DNA of 64,000 bases from Microbacterium cremeum. GTDB taxonomy: Bacteria > Actinomycetota > Actinomycetes > Actinomycetales > Microbacteriaceae. The position numbers and the translations under genes are program-made. Of the stretch, positions 57,075-64,000 are shown piece by piece. Each line of letters begins with the position of its first letter. Within the stretch, counting starts at the first letter, position 1. The stretch is taken from positions 2,046,001 through 2,110,000 of the forward strand of contig NZ_CP063812.1 in assembly GCF_015277855.1 (NCBI RefSeq), given 5' to 3'. The notes under the pieces are model-generated. The model was not told the DNA's origin, made no database searches, and saw nothing but the letters and a program-made list of their open reading frames with translations.

Positions 57075-58106
57075 GTGCCCAGAATCCGCATCGCCGCCGC
57101 CACCGCCCTGACCGCGCTCACCGCCGTCGCCCTCGTCGGCTGCGCCAGCGCGGGCGCGGCAGACACCGACGCCGCCGGCGCGGGCACCGCCGCGTCGGGC
57201 GGGTTCCCCGTCACCATCGAGCACGCCTTCGGCGAGACCGTCATCGAGTCGCAGCCGGAGCGCGTCGCGACGGTGTCGTGGTCGAACCAGGAGGTGCCGA
57301 TCGCTCTCGGCGTCGTGCCGGTGGGCATGGCCGAGGTCACGTGGGGCGACGACGACGGCGACGGCGTGCTGCCGTGGGTCGAAGAGAAGCTCGAAGACCT
57401 CGGCGCCGAGACTCCCGTGCTCTTCGACGAGACCGACGGCATCGACTTCGAGGCGGTCGCCGACACGCAGCCGGACGTCATCCTGGCCGCGTACTCCGGC
57501 CTCACCCAGGAGGAGTACGACACGCTGTCGAAGATCGCCCCGGTCGTGGCCTACCCCGAGGTGGCGTGGGGCACGTCGTACGAAGACATGATCCGCCTCA
57601 ACTCGCAGGCGATCGGCCTGGCGGACGAGGGCGAGGCGCTGATCGAAGAGCTCCACGACGACGTCGATGCGGCGCTCGCGAATCACCCCGACCTCGCCGG
57701 TTCCACCGTCCTGTTCTCGTACATCGACCCCTCCGACTTCAGCCAGATCGGCTTCTACACCAGCCTCGACACGCGCCCCGGCTTCCTCACGGGCCTGGGC
57801 CTGCCCGAACCGGCGGTGGTCACCGAGGAGTCCGACGGCGAGGCCTTCTACGCCAGCGTGAGCGCGGAGGAGGCCGACCGCTTCGCCGACATCGACGTGT
57901 TCGTGACCTACGGCGACGCGAGCGGCTCGATCATCGCTCAGCTGCAGGCCGACCCGCTGCTGTCGCAGATCCCCGCGATCGCCGAAGGCCGTATCGCGAT
58001 CCTCGAGGAATCGACCCCGCTCGCGGCGTCGGCCAACCCGTCGCCGCTGTCGATCGGCTGGGGCGTCGACGAGTACTTCGCGATCCTCGCCGGCGCGCTC
58101 GGCTGA
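57075..58106 (+). CDS. iron-siderophore ABC transporter substrate-binding lipoprotein
   Basis: 343 residues. Signal peptide with lipobox VALVGC (Cys23), then a class III periplasmic-binding fold of the FecB/FepB type: FGETVIESQPERVATVSW, VLFDETDGIDFEAVADTQPD and IPAIAEGRIAILEESTPLAA. It captures Fe(III)-siderophore at the cell surface. GTG 57075 has GGAG 6 nt upstream. First gene of an operon whose promoter carries a DtxR/IdeR box, so it should be iron-repressed. Confidence 0.94.
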   Translation: MPRIRIAAATALTALTAVALVGCASAGAADTDAAGAGTAASGGFPVTIEHAFGETVIESQPERVATVSWSNQEVPIALGVVPVGMAEVTWGDDDGDGVLPWVEEKLEDLGAETPVLFDETDGIDFEAVADTQPDVILAAYSGLTQEEYDTLSKIAPVVAYPEVAWGTSYEDMIRLNSQAIGLADEGEALIEELHDDVDAALANHPDLAGSTVLFSYIDPSDFSQIGFYTSLDTRPGFLTGLGLPEPAVVTEESDGEAFYASVSAEEADRFADIDVFVTYGDASGSIIAQLQADPLLSQIPAIAEGRIAILEESTPLAASANPSPLSIGWGVDEYFAILAGALG

Positions 58107-58170
58107 TCGGGCCCGAGAGCCGCTTCGTCCCAGATCGCACCGTCGTCCGAGAATCCGCCGGAGCCCGCCC

Positions 58171-59226
58171 GTGAGCCTGACGCAGACCCCCACGCCCGTC
58201 GCGGCCGAGCCGGACGCCGCATCGCTGCGGCGTCCGGTCGCGGTGCGGCTGCTGTGGTTCGTCGTGGCGTGCGCCGTGCTCGCGGCGCTGTGCGCGGCAT
58301 CCGTCGCCTTCGGTGTGCGCGAGGTCTCGTTCGACGACATCGTCGCGGGTCTCGGCGGCGGAGTCGACGGGGTCGCGCAGGCCGCGGTCGTCGCCCGTCT
58401 GCCGCGCACCGCGCTCGCGCTGCTCGTCGGCGCGGCACTCGCGCTGTCGGGTGCCACGATGCAGGCGGTGACCCGCAACCCGCTCGCCGACCCGGGCATC
58501 CTCGGAGTCTCGGGCGGCGCCGCGCTCGCGGTCGTCATCGGCATCGCGTTCTTCGGCATGTCGGACCCGTACGCGTTCATGGCGATGGCGATCGCAGGAG
58601 CCGCGGGAGCCGCGGTGTTCGTGTATGCCGTCGGGTCGCTCGGCCGCGGCGGCGCGACGCCGCTCAAGCTGGCGCTGGCCGGCGCAGCGGCGACAGCCGC
58701 GTTCATGTCGCTGGTCAGCGCGATCCTCCTCCCCCGGGTCGACATCATGGAGACGTTCCGGTTCTGGCAGATCGGCGGCGTCGGCGGCGCGACCTGGGAT
58801 CGCATCGCCATCGTCGCACCGGTGCTCGCCGTCGGGGCCGCCGTGTGCTTCCTGTGCGCGCGCGGCATGAACTCGCTCGCGCTCGGCGACGATCTCGCAG
58901 CCGGTCTCGGCGAGCACGTGTTCCGTACGCGTCTGATCGCCTCGGCGGGCGCGGTGATCCTCTGCGGCGCCGCGACGGCGGTCGCAGGTCCGATCGCCTT
59001 CGTGGGACTCGTGATCCCCCACCTCTGCCGACTGCTCGTCGGCACCGATCACCGCTGGCTGCTGCCCTTCTCGGCGATCGCCGGCGCAGGGCTCCTCGTC
59101 GCGGCCGACGTCGTGGGCCGAGTCGTGGCCAAGCCCGACGAGATCGAGGTCGGCATCATCACGGCGCTCATCGGCGCCCCGTTCTTCATCTGGATCGTTC
59201 GCCGTCAGAAGGTGCGGGAGCTGTGA
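58171..59226 (+). CDS. FecCD-type iron-siderophore permease 1
   Basis: 351 residues, about nine helices. FecCD/BtuC signatures ALSGATMQAVTRNPLADPGILG, VAGPIAFVGLVIPHLCRLLV and IGAPFFIWIVRRQK. Forms the heterodimeric channel with the next gene's product. GTG 58171 start; its stop overlaps the next start by 4 nt (GTGA). Confidence 0.94.
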   Translation: MSLTQTPTPVAAEPDAASLRRPVAVRLLWFVVACAVLAALCAASVAFGVREVSFDDIVAGLGGGVDGVAQAAVVARLPRTALALLVGAALALSGATMQAVTRNPLADPGILGVSGGAALAVVIGIAFFGMSDPYAFMAMAIAGAAGAAVFVYAVGSLGRGGATPLKLALAGAAATAAFMSLVSAILLPRVDIMETFRFWQIGGVGGATWDRIAIVAPVLAVGAAVCFLCARGMNSLALGDDLAAGLGEHVFRTRLIASAGAVILCGAATAVAGPIAFVGLVIPHLCRLLVGTDHRWLLPFSAIAGAGLLVAADVVGRVVAKPDEIEVGIITALIGAPFFIWIVRRQKVREL

Positions 59227-60290
59227 GCACGATCACGACGACGCAGCGCGCCGCGAACCGTGCCGACCCGGTTGCGGCGGTCATCGCCGGCCGCCGTCGG
59301 CGGTCCCGCCGGCGGGCGCTCGTGACGGGTATCCTCGGCGCCGCGATCTTCGCCCTGTTCACGCTGTCGCTCATGATCGGCCAGACCTTCTACGGACTGG
59401 ACGACGTCGTGCGCGTCCTCGCGGGCGAGTTCGTCCCGGGAGCGACGTTCACGGTGGGCGAGCTGCGGCTCCCCCGGGCCACGCTGGCGCTGCTGGCCGG
59501 TTTCTCGTTCGGCATCGCCGGCGTCACCTTCCAGACGATGCTGCGCAACCCGCTCGCCTCCCCCGACATCATCGGCATCACCTCGGGAGCGAGCGCCGCG
59601 GCCGTGTTCGGCATCGTCGTGCTCGCGCTCAGCGAGACGCTGGTGTCTGTGCTCGCCGTCGTCGGCGCACTGCTCACCGCCTTCGCCATCTACCTGCTGT
59701 CGAACAAGGGCGGGTTCGCCGGGACGCGGCTGATCCTCATCGGGATCGGGGTCGCCGCGATGCTCGACAGCGCTGTCACCTACCTGCTGTCCGAAGCGGC
59801 CGTGTGGGACCTTCAGTCGGCGATGCGATGGCTGACCGGGAGCCTCAACGGTGCCAGCTGGCCGGTCGTGCTCCCCCTCGCGCTCGCCGGCATCGTGCTG
59901 GTGCCGGCGCTGCTCGCGCAGGGTCGCGGGCTCGGCGTCCTCCGGCTGGGCGATGACGCCGCCGCGAGCCTGGGAGTCTCGATCCGCGGCACGCGGGTCG
60001 TCGCGATCGTGGCCGCCGTGGCGCTCCTGGCCTTCGCGACGGCGGCGACGGGACCCATCGCCTTCGTGGCGTTCATGGCTGGTCCGATCGCGGCCCGGCT
60101 GATGGGATCGGGGGCTTCGCTCCTGCTGCCGTCCGCACTCGTCGGAGCCCTGCTGGTGCTCGTGGCCGATCTCGTCGGGCAGTTCGCGTTCGACAGCCGG
60201 TACCCCGTCGGCGTCATCACCGGCGTGGTCGGCGCCCCCTACCTCATCTACCTCCTCATCAGGACGAACCGTTCCGGAGGCTCGCTATGA
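59223..60290 (+). CDS. FecCD-type iron-siderophore permease 2
   Basis: 355 residues, about nine helices. Signatures FGIAGVTFQTMLRNPLASPD, ATGPIAFVAFMAGPIAARLM and VVGAPYLIYLLIRTNR. Partner of permease 1 (FepD/FepG arrangement). A charged cytoplasmic N-terminus (RRRRSRRRALVTG) precedes the first helix. GTG 59223 was chosen for the 4-nt overlap; longer frames are shadows of permease 1. Confidence 0.94.
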   Translation: MSTITTTQRAANRADPVAAVIAGRRRRSRRRALVTGILGAAIFALFTLSLMIGQTFYGLDDVVRVLAGEFVPGATFTVGELRLPRATLALLAGFSFGIAGVTFQTMLRNPLASPDIIGITSGASAAAVFGIVVLALSETLVSVLAVVGALLTAFAIYLLSNKGGFAGTRLILIGIGVAAMLDSAVTYLLSEAAVWDLQSAMRWLTGSLNGASWPVVLPLALAGIVLVPALLAQGRGLGVLRLGDDAAASLGVSIRGTRVVAIVAAVALLAFATAATGPIAFVAFMAGPIAARLMGSGASLLLPSALVGALLVLVADLVGQFAFDSRYPVGVITGVVGAPYLIYLLIRTNRSGGSL

Positions 60291-61162
60291 CCGACACCTA
60301 CGACCCCGCCGTGCCGCACACGCTCGCGGCGCAGGCGCTGACGCTCGCGTACGGCGACCGCACGATCGTCGACGGACTGGACCTCGCCGTTCCGCCCGGC
60401 CGGATCACCGCGATCGTGGGGGCGAACGGCTGCGGCAAGTCGACGCTGCTGCGTGCGCTCGCGCGCCTGCTCCCCGCGCGCTCGGGCCACGTGCTCCTGG
60501 ACGGCAAGCAGCTCCACTCGCGGCCGTCCAAGGAGGTGGCGCGCACTCTCGGGCTCCTTCCGCAGAGTCCGATCGCGCCGGAGGGGATCGCCGTGGCCGA
60601 TCTCGTCGGCCGTGGCCGCCACCCCCACCAGAAGCTGCTCGCCCGCTGGAGCGAGCGCGACTACCGGGTGGTCGCGCAGTCGCTCGCGGCGACCGGCATG
60701 ACCGAATTCGCCGACCGCTCGGTCGATGAGCTCTCGGGCGGTCAGCGCCAGCGGGTGTGGATCGCGATGGCGCTCGCCCAGGAGACCGACATCCTGCTGC
60801 TCGATGAGCCGACCACGTTCCTGGACGTCGCGCATCAGATCGAGGTGCTCGACCTGCTGACCGACCTCAACCGCGACCGCGGCACGACGATCGTGATGGT
60901 GCTGCACGACATGAACCTCGCGGCCCGGTACGCGGACCACCTGTTCGCGCTGCGCTCCGGTCGAGTGGTCGCCTCCGGGCCGCCTGACGACGTCATGACC
61001 CGCGACCTCATCCGCGAGGTGTTCGATCTCGATGCGCTCGTCGTCCCCGACCCGGTGTCGGGCTCTCCGATCGTCCTCCCGCGCGGCAGGCACCACACCT
61101 CACCGGCCGCCGAGACCCCCGCCCCCTATCAGTCAGGAGTCCCCGATGCCGCGGTCCGCTGA
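60287..61162 (+). CDS. iron-siderophore ABC transporter ATP-binding protein
   Basis: A 291-residue FepC/FecE-type ATPase. Walker A VGANGCGKST, signature ELSGGQRQRVWIAMALAQ, Walker B ILLLDEPTTFLD and H-loop VLHDMNLAARYADH. ATGA overlap with permease 2; its last 17 nt overlap the next gene. The C-terminal 30 residues past the ABC fold are Pro/Ala-rich. Confidence 0.94.
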   Translation: MTDTYDPAVPHTLAAQALTLAYGDRTIVDGLDLAVPPGRITAIVGANGCGKSTLLRALARLLPARSGHVLLDGKQLHSRPSKEVARTLGLLPQSPIAPEGIAVADLVGRGRHPHQKLLARWSERDYRVVAQSLAATGMTEFADRSVDELSGGQRQRVWIAMALAQETDILLLDEPTTFLDVAHQIEVLDLLTDLNRDRGTTIVMVLHDMNLAARYADHLFALRSGRVVASGPPDDVMTRDLIREVFDLDALVVPDPVSGSPIVLPRGRHHTSPAAETPAPYQSGVPDAAVR

Positions 61163-62054
61163 GCCGTACCGGTTCTTCCGCGCCCAGGTCACTGCGATCA
61201 CCGATGTGACGCCGAGCTTCCGCCGGTTCACGTTCGGCGGCGACGACCTCGCCGAGTACGGGGATCCCGGCCTCGATCAGCGCATCAAGATCGTGTTCCC
61301 GACCGCGACGGCGCCGCTTCACACCATGCCCACCGGCGACGACTGGTACACGCAGTGGCGCGAGCTGCCCGAGGCCCGGCGCCCGCCGTTCCGCACGTAC
61401 ACGACCCGCTACGTCCGCAACGACGCGCGCGAGGTCGACGTCGACATGGTGTCGCACGACGTGCTCGGTCCGGCATCGGACTGGATCGCCCGCGCGCAGG
61501 TGGGCGACGAGGTGCTGATCTTCGCGCCGACCGTCGCATACGGCGATGTCAGCTTCGGCATCGACTTCGTGCCCCCGGCCCGGGTCGACCGCATCCTGCT
61601 CGCCGGCGACGAGACGGCGGCGCCGGCGATCGCGGCGATCCTCGAGCAGCTGCCGCGCGACGCGCGCGGCGTCGTCGCGCTCGAGGTTCCGCACGAGGAT
61701 GACGCCCGCTACCTGCCGCGCCACCCCGGCTTCGAGTATCGCGTCGGCGCTCGCGGCCCCGGCGAACGGCACAAGCACCTGGTGGCGTCGGTGACCGATG
61801 CCGCGCGCACACTCGCCCCCGAGGGCGAAGGCGCCGACGTCGAAGAGATCGACATCGACAACGACATCCTGTGGGAGGTGCCGCGCACGGCCAAGGGCGG
61901 TGCCGCGCTCAAGAGCGCGAAGCTCTACGCGTGGCTGGCCGGCGAGGCCGGGGCCATCAAGGCGATGCGCCGGCACCTCGTCAGCGAGCGCGGCGTGGAC
62001 CGCCGCGCCGTGGCGTTCATGGGCTACTGGAGAGTGGGCCGAGCCGAGAACTAG
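61146..62054 (+). CDS. siderophore-interacting protein (ferric-siderophore reductase)
   Basis: 302 residues. SIP family flavoenzyme that reduces Fe(III) in siderophores in the cytoplasm to release iron. N-terminal FAD domain with FRTYTTRYVR, then LLAGDETAAPAIAAILEQLP, and the C-terminal AWLAGEAGAIKAMRRHLVSE, FMGYWRVGRAE. Completes the uptake operon: import, then reductive release. ATG 61146 has AGGAG upstream. It ends 4 nt into the convergent MFS gene. Confidence 0.93.
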   Translation: MPRSAEPYRFFRAQVTAITDVTPSFRRFTFGGDDLAEYGDPGLDQRIKIVFPTATAPLHTMPTGDDWYTQWRELPEARRPPFRTYTTRYVRNDAREVDVDMVSHDVLGPASDWIARAQVGDEVLIFAPTVAYGDVSFGIDFVPPARVDRILLAGDETAAPAIAAILEQLPRDARGVVALEVPHEDDARYLPRHPGFEYRVGARGPGERHKHLVASVTDAARTLAPEGEGADVEEIDIDNDILWEVPRTAKGGAALKSAKLYAWLAGEAGAIKAMRRHLVSERGVDRRAVAFMGYWRVGRAEN

Positions 62055-63421
62055 CCCCGGGTCTCATGCGCGTGACCGAGGCGCAGCCCGGGCACGAGAG
62101 CCGCCAGTGCGAGCAGCCCGGCGATGACGAACACGGCCGGGAATCCGGCATCCGTCGTCACCAGCGCGGTGAAGGCCAGACCCAGCACCGCGATCGACGA
62201 CGCCGAGCCGACCGAGTCCGAGATCGACAGCGCCGACGAGTTGAACCCCTGGTTGCTGGGCGTCGAGTACGCGAGCGTCAGCACCGTCAGCCGCGGGTAC
62301 ATCAGACCCATCCCGCCACCGGCGAGCCCCCACCCGGCGATCAGGACGGCCGGGTGCAGGTGCAGCAGCGCTGTGAGCGCGGCGATCGCGAGCGAGGCGA
62401 CGAGCAGCGCCAAGCCGATGAGGGTGATGCGCACGTTGCCGAGCCGGTCTCCGAACCGCCCCTGCAGCTCGGCGGCGCCGGCCCACGCCACCGCCGCCGC
62501 AGTGAGGCCGAGCCCCGCCCACGTGGGCGAGAACCCGTACTCGTCGATGAGCAGGTACGGCACGTAGATCTCGGCGCCGAACAACGCTCCGGCGATGAGC
62601 CCGCGCATCAGCACGACGCTCGGCAGGCCTCGCGCAGCCCGCAGCGTGCCCCGCGGCAGCAGCGGTCGCGACGCGACGCCGATGACGACGACGGATGCCG
62701 CCACCACCGCCCACGCCCACGCACCGACCTCGCCGGCCAGGCTGAGGCCCAGCGCGCCGGCGGCGACCGCGATGGCGCAGGCGAGCCGTCTGCCCACTCC
62801 CCCGGTCGCCGGCTCGTCGGTGTGCAGCGCCAGTCCGTGAAGACGCGCGACGACCATCGCGAACGCGACGACGGTGAGCGCCGCGACGCCGAGGAACACC
62901 CAGCGCCAGTGCAGGAACTCGGTGACCGCGCCGGCCAGGAACGGGCCGATCAGCGAGGGCACCACCCACGCCGCCGAGAACGCGGCGAAGACCCGGCCGT
63001 GCAGCGCTCCGGGGTAGACGCGCGCGACCACGACGTAGAGGGCGACCGTCTGCCCGCCGGTTCCGAGGCCCTGCACGAGCCGCCCGGCGACCAGGAGCGG
63101 CATGGTCGGCGCGAGCCCCGCGACGAGCAGGCCCGCGACGAACAGCGCGACAGCCGTCGTGAGCGGAGCGAGCACGCCGCCGCGATCGCACCACGCGCCC
63201 ACCGCGACCATGCCGATGACGCTGGTGGCGAGGATGCCCGCGAACGCGACCGCGTAGAGCCGGTCCCCGTCGAGGTCGTCGCTGACGACCGGCATCACCG
63301 TCGTCACGGCGAGGGACTGCATCGCCGCCAGGAAGATGAGCGCGACGGCACCGACTGTCACCCAGAGGTACCGCGACTGCCAGATCCCTGTTCCCTCGGT
63401 CTGCGCGGTCGACGACGTCAT
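62051..63421 (-). CDS. MFS transporter
   Basis: A 456-residue protein with 12 or more helices. Helix 1 region VALIFLAAMQSLAVTTVMPV, loop motif GAWCDRGGVLAPL and GRLVQGLGTGGQTVALYVVV. The fold is closest to DHA-type efflux carriers. Convergent with the siderophore-interacting protein gene with a 4-nt overlap of stops. Its own leaderless promoter is at the right; substrate unknown, and a siderophore exporter role is only a guess from position. Confidence 0.88.
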   Translation of the reverse strand: MTSSTAQTEGTGIWQSRYLWVTVGAVALIFLAAMQSLAVTTVMPVVSDDLDGDRLYAVAFAGILATSVIGMVAVGAWCDRGGVLAPLTTAVALFVAGLLVAGLAPTMPLLVAGRLVQGLGTGGQTVALYVVVARVYPGALHGRVFAAFSAAWVVPSLIGPFLAGAVTEFLHWRWVFLGVAALTVVAFAMVVARLHGLALHTDEPATGGVGRRLACAIAVAAGALGLSLAGEVGAWAWAVVAASVVVIGVASRPLLPRGTLRAARGLPSVVLMRGLIAGALFGAEIYVPYLLIDEYGFSPTWAGLGLTAAAVAWAGAAELQGRFGDRLGNVRITLIGLALLVASLAIAALTALLHLHPAVLIAGWGLAGGGMGLMYPRLTVLTLAYSTPSNQGFNSSALSISDSVGSASSIAVLGLAFTALVTTDAGFPAVFVIAGLLALAALVPGLRLGHAHETRG

Positions 63422-63433
63422 CCGTCCAGGCTA
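63422..63433 (-). promoter_or_regulatory. leaderless promoter of the MFS gene
   Basis: TAGCCT at 63433-63428, 6 nt before ATG 63421. Confidence 0.5.
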
Positions 63434-63500
63434 GCTTTCCGCGCCACCGCGAAGGGCCAGGGCGTGACGTCCGAGGCAGGCGTCGGGTCGTCCTCGTCGG

Positions 63501-64000
63501 TCACGACGTGACGAGCGATCCGATGCGCGCGAGACTCTCACGCAACAGCTCGGGCGAGCACCCGAAGTTGATGCGGACGTGCCCTTTCCCTTCGGAGCCG
63601 AAGAGGGGGCCGAGATGCAGCGCCACCTTGGCGTCGCGCAGCACCTTCACCGCGGGGTTGTCTCCCCAGCCGAGGTCGGACAGATCCACCCACGCCAGGA
63701 AGCCCGCGGCGGGGATGCGGTAGCGGGCACCGCGGACATGCTCGGCGAGGAGCTCGGCGAGCAGCCGCCTGTTCTCGTCCAGCGCGGCGAGCTGCGCGTC
63801 GAGCCACGCATCGCTCTCGGGTGAGAACGCCGCGACCGCGGCCAGCGCACCGAACAGTCCGGTGCGCCACTCGACCTCGTCGGGCAGCCCACGCACGACA
63901 GCGGTCGTGGCGTCGTCGGCGGTCACCATGAGGGCGCACTTGAGGCCGGCGAGGTTGAACGCCTTGCTGGCGCTGGCGAGGGTGTATCCGACGCGCGCAG
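63501..64000 (-). CDS. MalY/PatB-like aminotransferase, C-terminal fragment (runs off right edge)
   Basis: The visible 166 residues are the C-terminal part of a class I/II PLP-dependent aminotransferase. The PLP lysine motif SASKAFNLAGLK lies just inside the edge, followed by the small domain (AAGFLAWVDLSDLGWGDNPA, LGPLFGSEGKGHVRINFGCS). The pattern matches MalY/PatB cystathionine beta-lyase-type enzymes, which cleave C-S bonds. The N-terminus is missing from the window. Confidence 0.85.
   Translation of the reverse strand, partial: ARVGYTLASASKAFNLAGLKCALMVTADDATTAVVRGLPDEVEWRTGLFGALAAVAAFSPESDAWLDAQLAALDENRRLLAELLAEHVRGARYRIPAAGFLAWVDLSDLGWGDNPAVKVLRDAKVALHLGPLFGSEGKGHVRINFGCSPELLRESLARIGSLVTS

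Noticed and set aside
62051..63421. Siderophore exporter assignment for the MFS gene
   Set aside because: It is convergent with the uptake operon and has its own promoter without an iron box, so position alone is not evidence.

Overview
The window is chromosomal DNA from a high-GC Gram-positive actinobacterium, most likely Microbacteriaceae and probably Microbacterium or a close relative. The evidence is the strong G/C bias at third codon positions, RbpA, the pafBC-tatAC-helY block, the PAC2, DUF3099 and DUF4190 families, a Corynebacterium-type glgA, and many genes with a TAnnnT -10 box 6-8 nt before the start codon and no ribosome binding site. Taxonomy is inferred from gene content. I see no phage, plasmid, transposase, rRNA or CRISPR sequence; this is ordinary, densely coding core chromosome.

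Layout, left half. At 1-4.4 kb are an S9 peptidase fragment, an SDR, an NfeD/SPFH membrane pair, a glycerophosphodiesterase and rbpA. At 4.4-15.3 kb, mostly leftward, is the classical block PAC2 (rightward), HAD, trmI, FKBP lipoprotein, pafB, pafC, tatA, tatC, helY, lnt. In proteasome-bearing actinobacteria, mpa, dop, pup, prcBA and pafA sit inside this block; here they are absent. At 15.3-29.5 kb are two regulator/MFS pairs with clear palindromic operators, uppP, an M20 peptidase, tRNA-Leu(GAG), a ferritin-like/VIT1 fusion, an SF2 helicase, and a run of housekeeping enzymes (SGNH esterase, SDR, TrmH methyltransferase, sirtuin, phosphoglycerate-mutase-like phosphatase).

Layout, right half. 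At 29.6-31.7 kb is a DUF5671 membrane protein with a small partner. At 31.8-42.4 kb is a complete-looking branched-chain (leucine) catabolic region: bkdA-bkdB-bkdC encode the 2-oxoacid dehydrogenase, and accD-accA-acyl-CoA dehydrogenase-MaoC-CitE-like lyase form a translationally coupled 3-methylcrotonyl-CoA carboxylase operon. A TetR regulator with its operators lies between the two, and an AsnC/Lrp regulator lies beyond bkdA. At 43-46.7 kb are an EamA exporter/CGNR regulator pair, hydrolases and rpmE2 with a structured leader. At 46.8-50.8 kb is glycogen synthesis (glgA and glgC, divergent) and serB. At 51.5-56.9 kb are fabG, a SURF1 cluster, an ABC-F protein and bioY. At 57-62 kb is a DtxR-box-controlled siderophore uptake operon (lipoprotein, two permeases, ATPase, siderophore-interacting reductase). 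An MFS transporter and the end of a MalY/PatB-like aminotransferase close the window.

Three patterns cut across genes. The heptamer GGATGCC/GGCATCC is strongly over-represented, forces otherwise rare GAT codons and forms inverted pairs in terminators. Leaderless promoters are widespread. Intergenic regions of the regulator/transporter pairs carry well-formed multi-half-site operators.
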